A DNA stretch of 46,802 nucleotides from Lingula anatina (Eukaryota; Brachiopoda; Lingulata; Lingulida; Lingulidae), in contig NW_019776124.1 of NCBI RefSeq assembly GCF_001039355.2, positions 596,562 through 643,363 on the forward strand. The letters are read 5' to 3'. Below are positions 11,601 to 26,100 of the stretch, piece by piece (position 1 is the stretch's first letter; each line of letters begins with the position of its first letter). Under the pieces are notes generated by a model. It did no database searches. It was not told where the DNA came from and was given only the letters and a program-made list of their open reading frames with translations. The translations under genes and the position numbers were made by a program.

Positions 11601-14600
11601 CCCATAACTATGCTTGGTGTTCAATGGCAAGCAAACACACCTGCATCTGACTGTAGACGGCAGAAGCTAAAATAAGCTACGTAAATGAAAACTATACCTT
11701 CAGTGGCTCCACGAGACCAATGGACTGCGTCAGGGCAAAGACAAAAGATAAAAGCCAGTCCGTGGACTTCTCTGGACCCCAGTCTAGACTGTATGACAAG
11801 GTGAAGAACGCCGACGCGAAGACCGTCAGGAAAGCAAGAATGTAACCGAATACCACGGCCCACCACGGAAACCTGACGGGTTTGCCTTTCTTTTTTGCCT
11901 GTTTTGCCCACGTTCTCCTCTCATTGTCCATTTCGAACTGAAGGTCAATGAGCATTTCAAAATGTTCGTTCTTTTTCCGATATTTGGGGCCTTTTTGCAT
12001 TTCTCTTGTGATTAGTTTTCCTAGAGCTAAATGGAATGTCTCATTGCCTCCTTTCAGCGACGGGATCTCCTGTTGGCTATCGATCCTTTCTGTTGGGAAG
12101 AAGCTGCTGCAGGAGTTTCTTGGTTTGCTTCGTTTAAAGATTGCCATGGTGATCAGCGTGGGAGGAACAACCAGAACGCTACTAACAAGGCCTACCCAAA
12201 TCTGCCTAAAAGTGATCCTAATAGGGCCCAGATTTATGCCTAGAATAATGAGGATATCAGAACTTCGGATACACTCTACGTAAGGACATTCAGTTTGGGG
12301 TGTATTGCATGTTTTACTAGAAATGTGAATCTGGGTCACTGAAAAAAAAAACACTGTACAATATAACTTAACTGAACAATTGGTGAACGATCTTGCATAA
12401 AATTTCCCTGAACATTCTTATCTCACCAACAGGTATCATTGTAATTTGATATAAAACAGACGTTAAAGCATGTTGGATGTTTTACCGGTCGTTGTGTCCT
12501 CATTCTCTGTAAACCACATGGCGTTGGAGACCATACACAGAAATAAGACCACGACACATATGGTGAGACGCTGAACCCTTGACAGTCTGCTGGGAGTTGG
12601 TCTCTTTGCCACCGAGAACCAGAGATGATCGTCAAACAGAAACTTGCTGGCGTTGTTGGTTAGGAGAAGGTTGAAGTCGTTCATGCCTTCGAAGTCTGCG
12701 GACGCCATGAAGCGAACTGTGCGACAGTCTCCCCTTGACATTGATAACCACTGGTTGCAATGGTAATGTGACCTACAATAAAAAAGATCCTCTGTTCCAT
12801 TCTGGTTGCAGGATGCGCAAATGCATAAAATGCCATTTAATTATATGTCTTAAACACCCGGCCAAAGTATTTTCCCAGCCAGAAGCCGTTTTTATTTCAA
12901 TTTAGTTTTCGTATTTGATTAGATTCCTTAATTGGTTCAACTGGTTGAAAAGGGTTGACAACCTACCTTTCCCTTCGCAGAATATCGTACACGACTACTT
13001 TTTCCAGGAAGTAGTCCCCGCTACTTTCTGTCTCCTCATGCCATATATGTAGATGTGTAACCTTGCCAATTGTTTCAGGCGTGGTGAGGACAAAATTGTT
13101 CACTGATCCTCTCGTGAAATTCTAATTAAAATAATTAACCCCATTTATCAATAATAAAAATTAAATTAATCAAGAATTCAGCAACGCGTAAGCTTAATGC
13201 TTTTGAATACAGTATGTCGACACTAAATAATAATATCGCTCTTAAAAAACTTTTAGTACCGCCCTCAGCCCTACCTCCCGGCGTCCGTCCATCAGAACCT
13301 TCGGCTGTGTCTGACCGTCCTTGCCATAGAGTACTACAAACAGCTTGGCGGTGGTCCTCACCGGGGACTTGACACCAGTGTACACACTTAGTAAATACTT
13401 GCCTCTGTCATAGCGGTCATTTCCTATTAGATGCGTGTATTCCCACTGCAATTCCAGTTTGTAGCAGAGTGTAGATGTAGAATAAAAATTAAACAGCAAA
13501 GACTGAAGCTTTTTGAAACGATGCTATAGCGCTCTTAAATACAAGGGGAATGTAACACTTCAATTCAACTGATCATTATATCCGATTCATTAGATACTGA
13601 TTCTGCCAAAATATATATATAGGGGCCGATGTTCAATCGGTTGCAATCACTGGTAGTGCATATGCATGTGTTACAAATCGGAGCACACACCTCAAATAAG
13701 ACCAATGATTGTAAACTACAAATGAAAATGACTGATTTTGAATAACGCTGATGTCAAGATTCAAGATCAAAACAAAGGTCGCCACAGATTTTACCTTCTC
13801 ATTATCCTGTATATCTTTTCTCCTAGCCCATATAAGTAATAGAATATATAGCACAAATAGAGAACACATAACGATGAGAACGTGCGGGCTTTGAGCTAAG
13901 AGGGTGGAGAAGTTGGCGAAAACCTTGTCGAAGTCGATTGTGTTTGGCGGAATGAAAAGTCCTGCGGCGAATGATCCGAAGAAGTTGCTTTTGAATGTCA
14001 TTTTGCCATTTGTGGTTACTTTGCTAATCTGGAGCGAAATAAAAATCATTTATAACGTGGCTTGTTTGCCTTCTTTGGTTTATGGACAAATAAAAAACTA
14101 TATATATGGGATTATAAAATAAATAATGATTGACAGTTCCATACATACAAGTCAAAGGTCTTGAAAAAAAGGAAAACAAAATTTACTAAAACAAATTCCA
14201 CTATCATCGTATTTGGCATAATGCAAATATGTCAACCGCAACGCATGCACGTTTTATAATTGAAATATATGAACAATACCTGAAGTCCGACAGAAGAGTT
14301 CCAGGACTTTGTCGCCATGCTGTGATAAAGGGGGCTCAACACAATACATTTCATCGAAAGATTTTGGATATAGCCGCTTGTGTTGGAGCCTGTTTACAAC
14401 AAAGGGAATATCAAAAACTGCAACAGTGTTATGGAAACAATTTCAGTTCGATGGTTCTTCAGCAAAGCAGTTTATTGAGTGATTATACCATTAAATATTT
14501 GATTCGTTTGATCTTCCAAGCCAAATCAATAACTTACTTTTATCAGCAAGAACAAGTAGATTAAAGAAAGATGCCCCATGAGGTCCCCCGGAAGGTACGT

Positions 14601-17600
14601 ATATTGACAGCTCTCCGTTAATACCCATGGGTACCTGGAACACGAGACACACGGAGTGTATTATGAGGAACGTGCACTTGATCAAACAAACAACGTTACA
14701 ACCACTGGCTTTAAATCTTAATTTTAAACATTAAAACAGTCACCTCTCAGTCTTACAGTATCCACGCCTAGTATATAAATACATTTCCAAGACTTTCCCC
14801 TTTTCTAAAAGAAAATATAACCGCCTATAATAAAGCATCCAATAACATTATTAGAGACCATTCCCACAGATATTTAGATTGATTTATCCCCCTGGGGAGT
14901 CTCACTAGATTGCTGTCAGCTTATCCGGCTTAAATGTCTGTCCCGCCGACTAAAAGCTGTAAGGGGGTAGTTAACTTTTGTGCGCGCTCGGCTCCCGGAA
15001 GCTGACAGCAATTTAGCGTGAACCCCCAGGGAGTTAGGTCGATCCAGATGGATCGATCTAAATTTGTAGGAACCCAGTCTTAGTCTCTTGTCTTTTCACA
15101 AGGAACGTATTCACGTTACTGTAGATCCCGGTTGTCACTTACATCAGTCTTCTTGCTGTTATTAACTGTGGAGTGATTGGAAAAATCAAGGGTTACATGT
15201 ACGGATCCTTCTGTTGTCTGAAAATGTTTGTTTCTTAAAAACATTTGTAAAAAAAAAAAGCACGTGTATACAATCTTACTGGTATGTCGTATTGGTAACG
15301 CATTAACATGCACTCATTCTGTTAATATGCATCCCACATCCTCATTTCATGGTTTTAAATTATAAGCATTGAACAATCAACTTTGCATACTATATATAAA
15401 GCTCGGACTTAGTTTATAGTAAGCAAGGCTTGATTGCATTTACTGGATATGGCATATCAATCGTGAAGTTTATTTGAAGAGCGCACTACATGTACATGGG
15501 CTTATAAATCTGACATAAAAATCAAACATCAAATCGACAAAACAAGGTCAGCGTGACCCGCTGATAGATGTACTCTGTATATGTGTGATAATGCATGGGT
15601 TTATATATACAAATGGTCTATTTACATTCGCCTTTGTTCTGTCCACTTCAACCATGAAGTCATAAGTGTCCTTAGTTGCGAATCCGCCGTGCTTTCCATA
15701 GAAATAGAACTTCCGGTTGGGTGGTGTTTGGAAAACAAGAAACAAGTTCTGGGAATTATCAGAAATATTCATTGTTTGAGAAATCCCCCTCTGCGTTGTG
15801 ACATTTCTTATATCTGCTTCTATTGGTTGAAACCCCAGTGTAACAGGTATCTCAGTTTCTACATGGGCGTTCCCAAGATTCACAGCGTTTCCGTTCTCCG
15901 ACTCCATGCTGATGCTTGTGACTATGGATGTGACATTTTCGCCGCCTTCACTGTATTTGAAAGGGTTTATTTTGTATGCAACCACCTAAAATGTAGAAGT
16001 ACAGTAGCTTCATTCTCTCGTAGATTCTGGTAGCCGTTCCATTATTTTTTAAAAGATAACCAATGCCATTTACGTCATTTGATTGGCATATAGGGGCCTA
16101 CATATAGGCCTACACGGCATGACAAGACATAAAGAGGTGACCAAAAAACCAATGATAGAACTGGATGTTGAGGAAGGAGCTGCAAGACTAGTACACTGGG
16201 AAATAATCTTACCGTAAATACAAACAATTCCATTTCTGTAAATACGAAAAACAAAGAAATGGTAACCTAATGCAAGTACCTTGGCATACGTTACTTCACC
16301 CAGCTGCAGGTCTCCTTGAATTCTCATCGTCGCCAGTGTAGTACTTAAATTAAAACTGGATGCAGAAATCGAACCTGGCTGTATCTTCTGGACGGCCAAG
16401 GCCACGTACGAAGCTTCAATGAGAACTCGATCTATTCCCGATGATTCGACCAACACAGATATGATCACGTCGACCAGTGAGTTAATAAGTTCCACTAATT
16501 TCTCATCCCTGACCTACAGCATAAACAAGGTACCAGTAGGTGTTTGGTTAAAATGATTCAACTTACATCAACAACAATAATAATGAAATAGAACGATTGG
16601 TTTTGGTATAAATATGAATTATTGTCTGATAATGACATTTTGGTACCAGTCTGTAATAATACAAGTTGTTCAGTGCAAATGGAGCTATTACAGAAAATCG
16701 TGATAGGCAGATGTGTGATGCAGCAGTAACCATTATCAGTAACTTCCTGATGTCAAACTGCTAGTTGTTAAACCGTAAAATATTCCATAGTCATTATCTA
16801 CATTATTCAGATGTGTTGGATATGTGTATAAATCAAAATATGCAAAATACTCAGGTCTGATGATTATTATCTAGATACAGCACATTCATACGCTGCAATA
16901 TTTATATAAGTTAGTGCGGCGATGTGTAGAGTGATCAACACGGGTTCCTTACTATCTGCTCGATTATTCTGTTCGTTCCATTGCTAGTTGAATCTGGTGC
17001 TGAGAGACTAATGTTCAAGATGTTTCCCAAAGATACAGCCACATCTGTAATTGTGAAATGAAAATGCCGTTCTATCGTTAAAATGGCATATGAAGAAAGT
17101 GAGGATCCATGTAACAGATAGTCCGCCCTGTATTAAATTCATTCAGGTTAGGGTTAATCTAGCTGCCTGTCGTACACTGTAAGTGTGTTAAAATGGGAAC
17201 GGATCCGTATTACAAAACTTTCTCGTGCATAAGATAGGTATTATTCTCAAGCGATGGAAATTAACCTCATAGGCAGAAACATGATGTACCAGATGCAGTA
17301 AAAATAAGCGATATTGATACACCATTCATACGCCGTCGGATTACACAAACACCCACAAACGTACACACGTAAATTAACTTACAAGTCATCAGTGACGTCA
17401 CGGCGGTAGTTGAAAAGTTTGCCGACGTCACTTTTTGCAGTAACGCACTTGACATATTGGCTGCTTGGTCCTGAAAACAAATTAATCAATTAGGTGATTT
17501 GACAATATAGTGAATCTACCTTTTCAATTGGAAAATAACATCTCAACATGTTACCATTGGTTAAAACATTATTTTTCATTTATTCAATCGACATCTGATT

Positions 17601-20071
17601 GTGCTCAGGTTGACTACAACTTTTTTAACATGAAGATGTTTTAACTTTTTGTGAATAGGCCTACTGATACAAACCATTAAAAAATTGCAAATCATGATAT
17701 TTGGATTGTAAATAAAACAGAAATTGATAAATTTGTTATTACCTATTGTACATGTACATGCATTACCCGTGTATACGGGATTTAATTAATAACCGCTGCG
17801 TTCATCTCATTAAAAAAGAACCTCTGCACGAAAAGTACAGCAATCACTGTAAATAGCACATTTCGCATTTTCATTTAAAAAAAACATGTCCCTGGGACTA
17901 TGCTATATGTTACCATGGCTCTCTCACTGAGCTGGTCAGCAGTGGTATTGGTCACTATGGACATCAAGTTGGCCACACTGACTAGTCCTGCCTCGTCACT
18001 GACAGTGTCCAGTACAGTGGACAGGCTGGTCATCAGGACGTCACGTAACTGGAATATCACTCAAGGTATATGACAACGGTAAATCGAAATTTAAAAAATC
18101 GTGTGCAAGCATTTAGAAACAAACGCGCATATACATGTAAGAAGTGAAAATTCTTAACTGCACATATATGTACAAACACAGACATTAACGGTTAACTAAC
18201 GTTTTTTAAAGCAATGTTTGCAAACAGAATTAGTCATTTAGGCCCATAACAAACGTAATGCTGCTTATTTCGAAGCAATGTTTTAAGCACACATTGCTAT
18301 GCAAATGTATGTGCAGACAGTATTCCGTTTGTAAGGCTAAACCGACAAGAGTTTATAAAATGTGTCAGCCTTGTTAGTCAATGATTTACCAATAATCTTT
18401 GCTGTCATAATCAAGCGCTTACCTCTTTCAGCTCTTCATTGTTCGCAGTTTGGTTTGATGAATCCTGAAAAAAGAAGAATGCCCTGGTTAACTTGGCATT
18501 TGCATTTCAACGACGTGAAACTGCAAATAAAAAACACAAGTACACGTAACAAAGTCTCAATACAAAATATATTGACTGTGTTAATACAACCTTAACGCAA
18601 TGTATCAAAGTATGAGAAACGTATAGATAGTAAGGTTACTCCAACGCNGTAGATAGTTAGGTTACTCCAACGCGACTAGATATAAAATTCAATAGATAGT
18701 AATTCTCTCAGATTAGCTGTATTACCCACCAATGACAGAGAACCAAGTGTGCTATTTAATGCATCTTCGATGGCAGAAGGACTTGTTAAAGCGGTGATGT
18801 TCAGAATGTCTGCTGGCTTTCTCTCTGAAATGTATTAGTCAAATATGAAACGTCGGTTTGCTTGCATTTTTGAAGACTTAAATTGTACCCGTTTATGTTA
18901 TCGTTCTAATTACGACATCTTTAAAAAATGCAATACAAAAATTGTATTGCAAATGAATGTTCGTGAAAATAATTTTGTTGACAAACAAAAGGAAATATAT
19001 GATTCATTGCACACACAATTAGTTTTACAGTCCACGCACTTGTTTAATAGATATGCCAATTAATGACATTGTTTAGCTGATTATGTACTGAAAATAATGT
19101 AATAATTAAATCGACGGTAATATGCCGTTTGTTAATTAAGACAAAATTATATAAGTATATATTATACATATATGTATAATATATACTTATATTATATATG
19201 TATAATATAAGTATATATTATACATATATATATATATATTATAAAAGTAACGAAAATGCTGAAAATGCTGATCCATTCAATAACCACAATGGTCATATAG
19301 TAATTTCCATTGACTTACCTCTACAAGAAGGGACCTCTCTATCCCATCCCGTTCCGTTCCCCTTCCACACACAGGTTACGATGTACTCCAAGGAAGCATC
19401 AGGGAAAACTTTGTCTTCAACACAACTTAATGCGTACGTTTCCCCCACTCGGCCGTCACTTATCCACTGTAGCCCGCTTGTGACGTTTGAAGTAACGTTT
19501 GACGTCACTGTTAGCCTGACGTCATCTGGGAATGTCATATTTGGACACGGTAATCCTAAAAGACAGATGCTACAGTATACACCGCAAAGGCATGGTCACA
19601 AATAAATCGATTTCAAACGTTAAAATCAAATTGTTCCTGTATCTAAATACTTTATTTTCGATTTCCGAATTCCACGTATCATGTGGGCCGAAACATTAGC
19701 CAAACTGCTGTATGGTGGAAAACCATTTGCACACCGTGTCACTTGCCTGCAGACATACCAACATACCATAACAAAGCGGAGGGTCCACCTCCCACGTAGG
19801 TGAGCTGCTTCCATTTTGTAAGATGCAGCCGACCGTCACTGACGTCACAGCGGGGTCCTCATGCACGTAACCAGGGGCACACATGAATTCGATGACGTCA
19901 CCGTACCTGGCATTAGAGTTGTTGAATTCTACGCCATCATTTCTCAGGTTTAATATTGAAGGGCAAGGCATTGCTGCAATATGAGATTTTAATGGGAGGA
20001 GGAGTTAACTTGAATATGTCTTGTCTAAAGTTTAAGACATTTTGCAGCTAACTTGTATCTACGATTTACAT

Positions 20072-20103
<32 letters not shown>

Positions 20104-23100
20104 CGAATAAATGCTTCGAATGCTTGGCAATACGAAATAGTAAGAGACAGAGTTTGGATCTCCAAAACGGTAGCATTAAGGATCAGAACACATGCTGAGT
20201 TAGACCTTTAGAAATTCAAAGAAATGAGCTACGTCGAGCACCAATAAAATTTGCTGAGCTAAGAACGTTGAGGTAAGTATCAAAATGTGCTGAGCTTGGT
20301 CAACAATGGAAGATGCCGAGCTAAGTTGACAATGAAAAGATTTCAAAATAAAAATCCCTTTACGCCTTGGATTAATTTTAACAAAATCTCCATTTAAAAG
20401 ACGTTGGTGATAAACAGCACACTAAGAGACGCTGGTGATAAACAGCACCCTAAGTCCTGTTCTCTCTTCGCGTAGGCTTTTCAAACAAACCTTCCTCTAC
20501 CGATACATCGTGCACTTCAATGTTGATAATAAAAATCATGTTTGGATTCAGACGGATATTTTCATTGCTGCCCATGATTTTTAAATGTTAGTGCTTCTTG
20601 CTTATGCACTTGCTTGGGGGGGGGTCGAAACTCACTCGCCCATTACTGTTATACTGTACCGGTAGATTTCATATGGCAACACACACGCACACACACACAT
20701 CTACTTACGAGTGCAGTTAGCCAGTGGCTGTTCCCACTCTCCCGCTGTTACATTATCAAAAACACATGCTATGGAGTAGTTGGTGGTGACACCGTCATCC
20801 AGACTGTAACCAGCCTCACAGGAGACGTCTACTTGATCTCCAACCCTTGACGTATTCAAGTTGCCGCTCACATGGGCGTGGTTACAATCCAAAATGGTAA
20901 TTGGAGGACATGGTAAGCCTGCAACCAGAACATAAAGCCGGGAGAGAAATACAACATTGCCAATAATTAAACAAGAGAGCGCGCCGTGCTCTATTCTGTG
21001 CATAAGTGACGTGACTCTGACATCTGTTTGAACTAACTGTGTTATAAATACCAAAGCTAATCTACCCATGAGCTTTTCCCACCAAATCAAAGTTCCTTCA
21101 AAATAAAAGCCGAGTTTTTTAAAAGGGCAACTGAACTGAAAGATTTACTCCGGTATGTCATTTCTCACCATATATTAAATGTAGTTCTAAAAATTGGCCA
21201 ATCACTTGGACCTCCATATCTCCTACATTTCAGGAATAAAATCACGATATTAAGTATTTTTCTTTGAGATATTTAACCGTTCTTAAAGTCTGAATTCAGA
21301 AGATACATGTGGGTACCGGTAGCTTAATTTGCAGGGTATGTAGATACAAATTATGGGATTAGGATATTTTCAAACGCAGACGCTATAAAATGAATTTCAT
21401 GAAATCCATATTCAGGCTATATCCCTGTTTTCTTACCTATACACATTGGAGGATTGGTTTCCCAAACAGCACCACCACTAGACAAAATTCCGCTAGATGT
21501 CGTAGAGTTCACATTGACACACTCCACGGGTACAAAGGTCACATAAACGCCACCAGTTTGAACAGCGTATCCAGGATCACACACATACAGGATGATGTCA
21601 CCGACAAGTGCACGTGAAACGTTTCCGGTCACGTGGTTCTCTTCTGGAATCATGGGTGGTGCACAAATGGCTGGAAATACCAATTGGCACGTCCCAGTAC
21701 ACTTTCTACATTGCCAGATTTACCCTGTACACGTCATTATACCAATAATTGGTATGTGCTGTTATCATTGCAGTTAGTAAAGCGCATTTATAGTTTTAAG
21801 CAATGAAAGATAAAATAACCTGGAAGATCGATTGACGATATAAATTATTCTATTTCAAGTGGGGAAAAATATTCAAGCACAACATTCTGTGCACAGAGCT
21901 AAGTGAAACTGCATGCGCTCAACCTAAACTATCTGATCCAGATACTTGTTCTTGCATACACATGTTCTGGTGAATTTTTATAATCTTAAATATTACAACT
22001 AAGGGAAAGTGGTCTTCCGTGAAGTCTTCACCTACCCACACATGTCGGCACCGGCTGAGACCAAGCGGTGGACAAACCGCCCCAAGTGCAGTTTACTTCC
22101 AGGGTTGTCACAAATCCCGGTAACGTGTAATTGTCCTCGCACTCAAACGCTATTCTGTCCCCCAGAAAGCCTGAATAGTTGGCCATCACCAAGTGGTTTG
22201 CGGATATTAGTTCAACTGGCGGGCAGGGAAGAGCTGAAACGGGCACAGCAGTCAAGAATCATTTAAACTTCAGAATAATGATAATCCTACGCAGTGGTAA
22301 TTTCTTAGAGAGCTAAATGTGTAAGAGGGTAGTACCCTGGTGGTATATTGATTTTTCAAACTAAAACACACAGTCCTTTATATGATCTGAATAAAGTTAT
22401 TGTCGTTTATGACACAAGTAGTACATAATACACTTAAATCTCATACAAATTCATTTCTTATAAAAATTGTAAAGCTATCTAGAACAAATAACCATCCCCT
22501 AAAACCAATTGCAATATTTGTTATCACACGAGCATGAAATAGGAATCAGACAGTAACGTTTCCATGGTGTCCTCATAACCCCTCACCTATACAAGACGTT
22601 ACCACACTGCTCCAGGCAGCGGACGAAGGCCCGTTGGCACCGCATTCGAGAGTTTGAACGGTATCTGTGTGGTTTTCAGCGCTCAGTGCATAACCACCTT
22701 CACATCTCACTGTGATGTTTTGTCCCACAGTCACCGGGCCGGAGTCCTCATAGGTCACATGGTGATCGGGGGTAACAACAGTGGAGATGTTTGGGCAGGG
22801 CTGGGCTGGAATGTTGACAAAATGGATTAAAGTGTATTGGGTAATCATATAAGGAAGACGGATATAAACAGGGAGAGGAAGAAAGTAAGCAATTACAACG
22901 TGGAGGAGGATAGGAGGTAATTAGTAACACCAACAAAAAATAAATGCTGATAATTGAAGAGAGAGTATATAAAAGTGATATATTTGAGGGCAAAATCTGT
23001 TAATAAGAAAGAAAAACTCTTTCTTTAGCTTTTTCAATTATGCCACAAGCTGTCTTATACACTACGGCTTTCACGAATCTTCATTATACTTACGTTCGCA

Positions 23101-26100
23101 TGACGTCAGTTGGTTGGACCAACCAAGATTGCCGTTCATCCAGGTACAATTCACTACCCGGATGTTACTGCTATCATTGAATGCGTAGCCGGGGTAACAT
23201 GAGCACATGACCATATCTCCAACCGTACCGTTGGTGCCTGTGCAGTTGTAGTTTCCGGTCTCGTTGATGATCAATTCCGGGCATGGTAACCCTAATGTAA
23301 TTAAGAATAAGATGGAAAAAGAAAACCATTTCTAGAACTACATGTCATTACATTTGAAACGTACAGTGCAAATCGTGTTATAGTGCACTGCTGTTTACCG
23401 GGATGGTCATAGTGATAAAAATATATGATTGTTTCCAAGATAATCTATGAAAATTTAATTAATAAAATTTTGATAAAACCTTTGCAGACAGGTGGGTCTC
23501 TTTTCCAAACAGCGACCCCACTGGACGAGTTTTCACTAGATGGCGTAGTTGTCTCCAATTCATGTGTGTTGTTAGCACTGACGCACTCAACGGAAACAGA
23601 GGTCACGTAGGCGTTGCCGGCTTGGACTGCGTACCCAGGGTCACAAACGTACATGATGACATCGCCGACGATTGCTCCTGAAACGTTTCCGGTCACGTGG
23701 TTTTCTGTTGGAATTGTGGGCGGGGCGCATATCTCTGTTGTACCTGCAGGTTATTTTTTGGTCACAAAGCAATAACAGGTAAAATGAAAAAAAAATTATT
23801 GTGCTAATTTTTGATTAAAATGAGCATTGTAATAATTTTCAAAACAAGGGAAAAAGCAGGAAAATTTGGAGTATGGAAGAACTCTTGCATTAATGTATAA
23901 GAAGAATAAGAGCGGCAAAAAAGAGAGGGAGTATGTGCTGTAAATGTAGGAACGTAAGGAAAGAAAATACGTACGAAAAGTAATAAAATAAATATAATAA
24001 TCAATGCACCAGATGTAGTAGCACATCGTTGTTAGTGAGAAGTGATCATCATTAATTAAGCTACATACACGTTCGAGTATTTCACTTGTTTAAACACTTA
24101 CGTCCGCATGATGCCAGTCTGTTGGACCACACTGGACTGACAGTCATCAAGGTGCAGTTCAAGACCCGGATGTTACTGTTGTCAGCGTACATATAACCAG
24201 GGTAACAGCTGCACGTGACAGAATCTCCAATAGTTCCGCTGATTCCTGTGCAGTTGTAGTTTCCTGTCGGGTCGATGATCAAATCCGGACACGGTAAAGC
24301 TATGTGATTTAACACAGAAAAAAAAACTTACAACACATTAAAAATTTTATACACCAGTTAATTTTAAAACATAAGAAAAAAAGAAACAGGACGACAATGA
24401 AATGCATATACAGGTAGAAATTTTGGGGAAATGACTTATTTGAATATGCAAGAGTTGCTCACGTATGCATGACGTCAGCTGGTTGGACCACCCTGGGCTT
24501 CCACTACCCAAGGTACAGCTTAGGACCCGGATGGATGTGCCGTCATCATATGCGTAACCAGGGTAACATTTGCAAGTGATCGAATCTTCAATTGTTCCAT
24601 TGATGCCTGTGCAGTTATAATTTCCGTTTTGGTCGATCGTCAAATCAGGGCAGGACATAACAAATGACGTTAAATCTAAAAGAAAAAACACAGAAAATGC
24701 AGAAGATTAATTAAATTCGAGTCAGTTTATGTTTATTTTAATATAGGAGTAAACATGCATATGTTATATTTTAGTGTGGAAAAATACTTGCAATAAATTG
24801 AATTCCTTATTTTGTAATCGGGGGAAACTATATCACTGTTCTTGATAGAGAACATTTTAAGTGATATACTAGTATAAGTGCTATGAACCCCACTGAAGGA
24901 CATCAGAGCATTCCTGTATCAACACTGTTATAATTGTCGATCTGATATTAGAATCTCAGGTGAACATGGTCATCACTTTGAAGAAACGCCATGCTTGCAG
25001 GTTGCAGGAGGAGCACCAGTGCTACGTGGTGTTTCCTTAATTCATCTGCTAGCCAAATCCATGAGATAGCTGAATACGCTGCAGATGGTACATGTATATA
25101 GCTGGTCATTCAGCTTTTTAGCTACAGTGCTTTAATTTTTTAATATAGGCCTACTCTAACCTTTTAACTAAATCACAAAAATTTGAAAGTGATAAAATGA
25201 TAATATTTGCTTCAACGGTTATGATAAATGTAAGAGAGCGGTGTACAGTTAAAACCCGTATCACAATATCAAGTAATACAAGAGACAATTAATACCGATT
25301 TACCCACCGTAACATATAGGTGTCACCACTGTCCACTCCATGCCTGCTAGAGTGGCATTCCATGTACACTGACTGGTCACGTTGGTCCTGGAGTCCGCCA
25401 TGACGTAACCACTGTTACAGAAAAACGTCACAGTATCCGCCATACTGCCAATTGTTGACGTTACATATACGTGACTCTCAGCTGGGATATTGATTGTAGG
25501 GCATGGTAGAGCTAAAAAAATAAATAATATATTGTTAGATGATAAATAATGAATAAGTGAATGGATTATTAGCTGTAACGATTGTGGTAGTTAAAATACA
25601 TTTTAGCGTATATTGCTATAACTTGTCCATATATTCATCCCACTCTTTAAACGTTTAAATTTGTTTGATTATGTTATTATCCAGACCTTTATATATGCCC
25701 CCCCCCCACCGCATACAACATCCACATCATTTACACAACTTACGTGAACATGTTGTCCATGTGTAAGGGTAAGAATAATAGGGGTCTACAGCCCACTGGC
25801 CGTTGCTAGCGCAATAAACGGTGCCTTGGCCATTGAGATACCAGCCTGGATCACAAGTAAACGACACGGTGGTGTTCACGGTACAACAGTTGGTTCCCAG
25901 AGAGCACAGCCCGTAGCTCGGAGATATGTGTAGTCCGGATGTGATGACAGGATGGGTGCATACTGTGCCTAGAAAGTGCGTGTGTATGTAAAAGTATCTT
26001 GTATTTTTTCCTAATACTTTTTATGAAAATACTACACTTTTTGCTAAGAACGACTATAAATCCAATTTGTTGAATGATTACTAACAATCATATTATTCAG

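Noticed and set aside
15033-18824. A full REJ (receptor for egg jelly) domain
   Set aside because: Only about 370 residues are available before the GPS exons, and they read as a GAIN-like stalk; the long REJ module is not seen.
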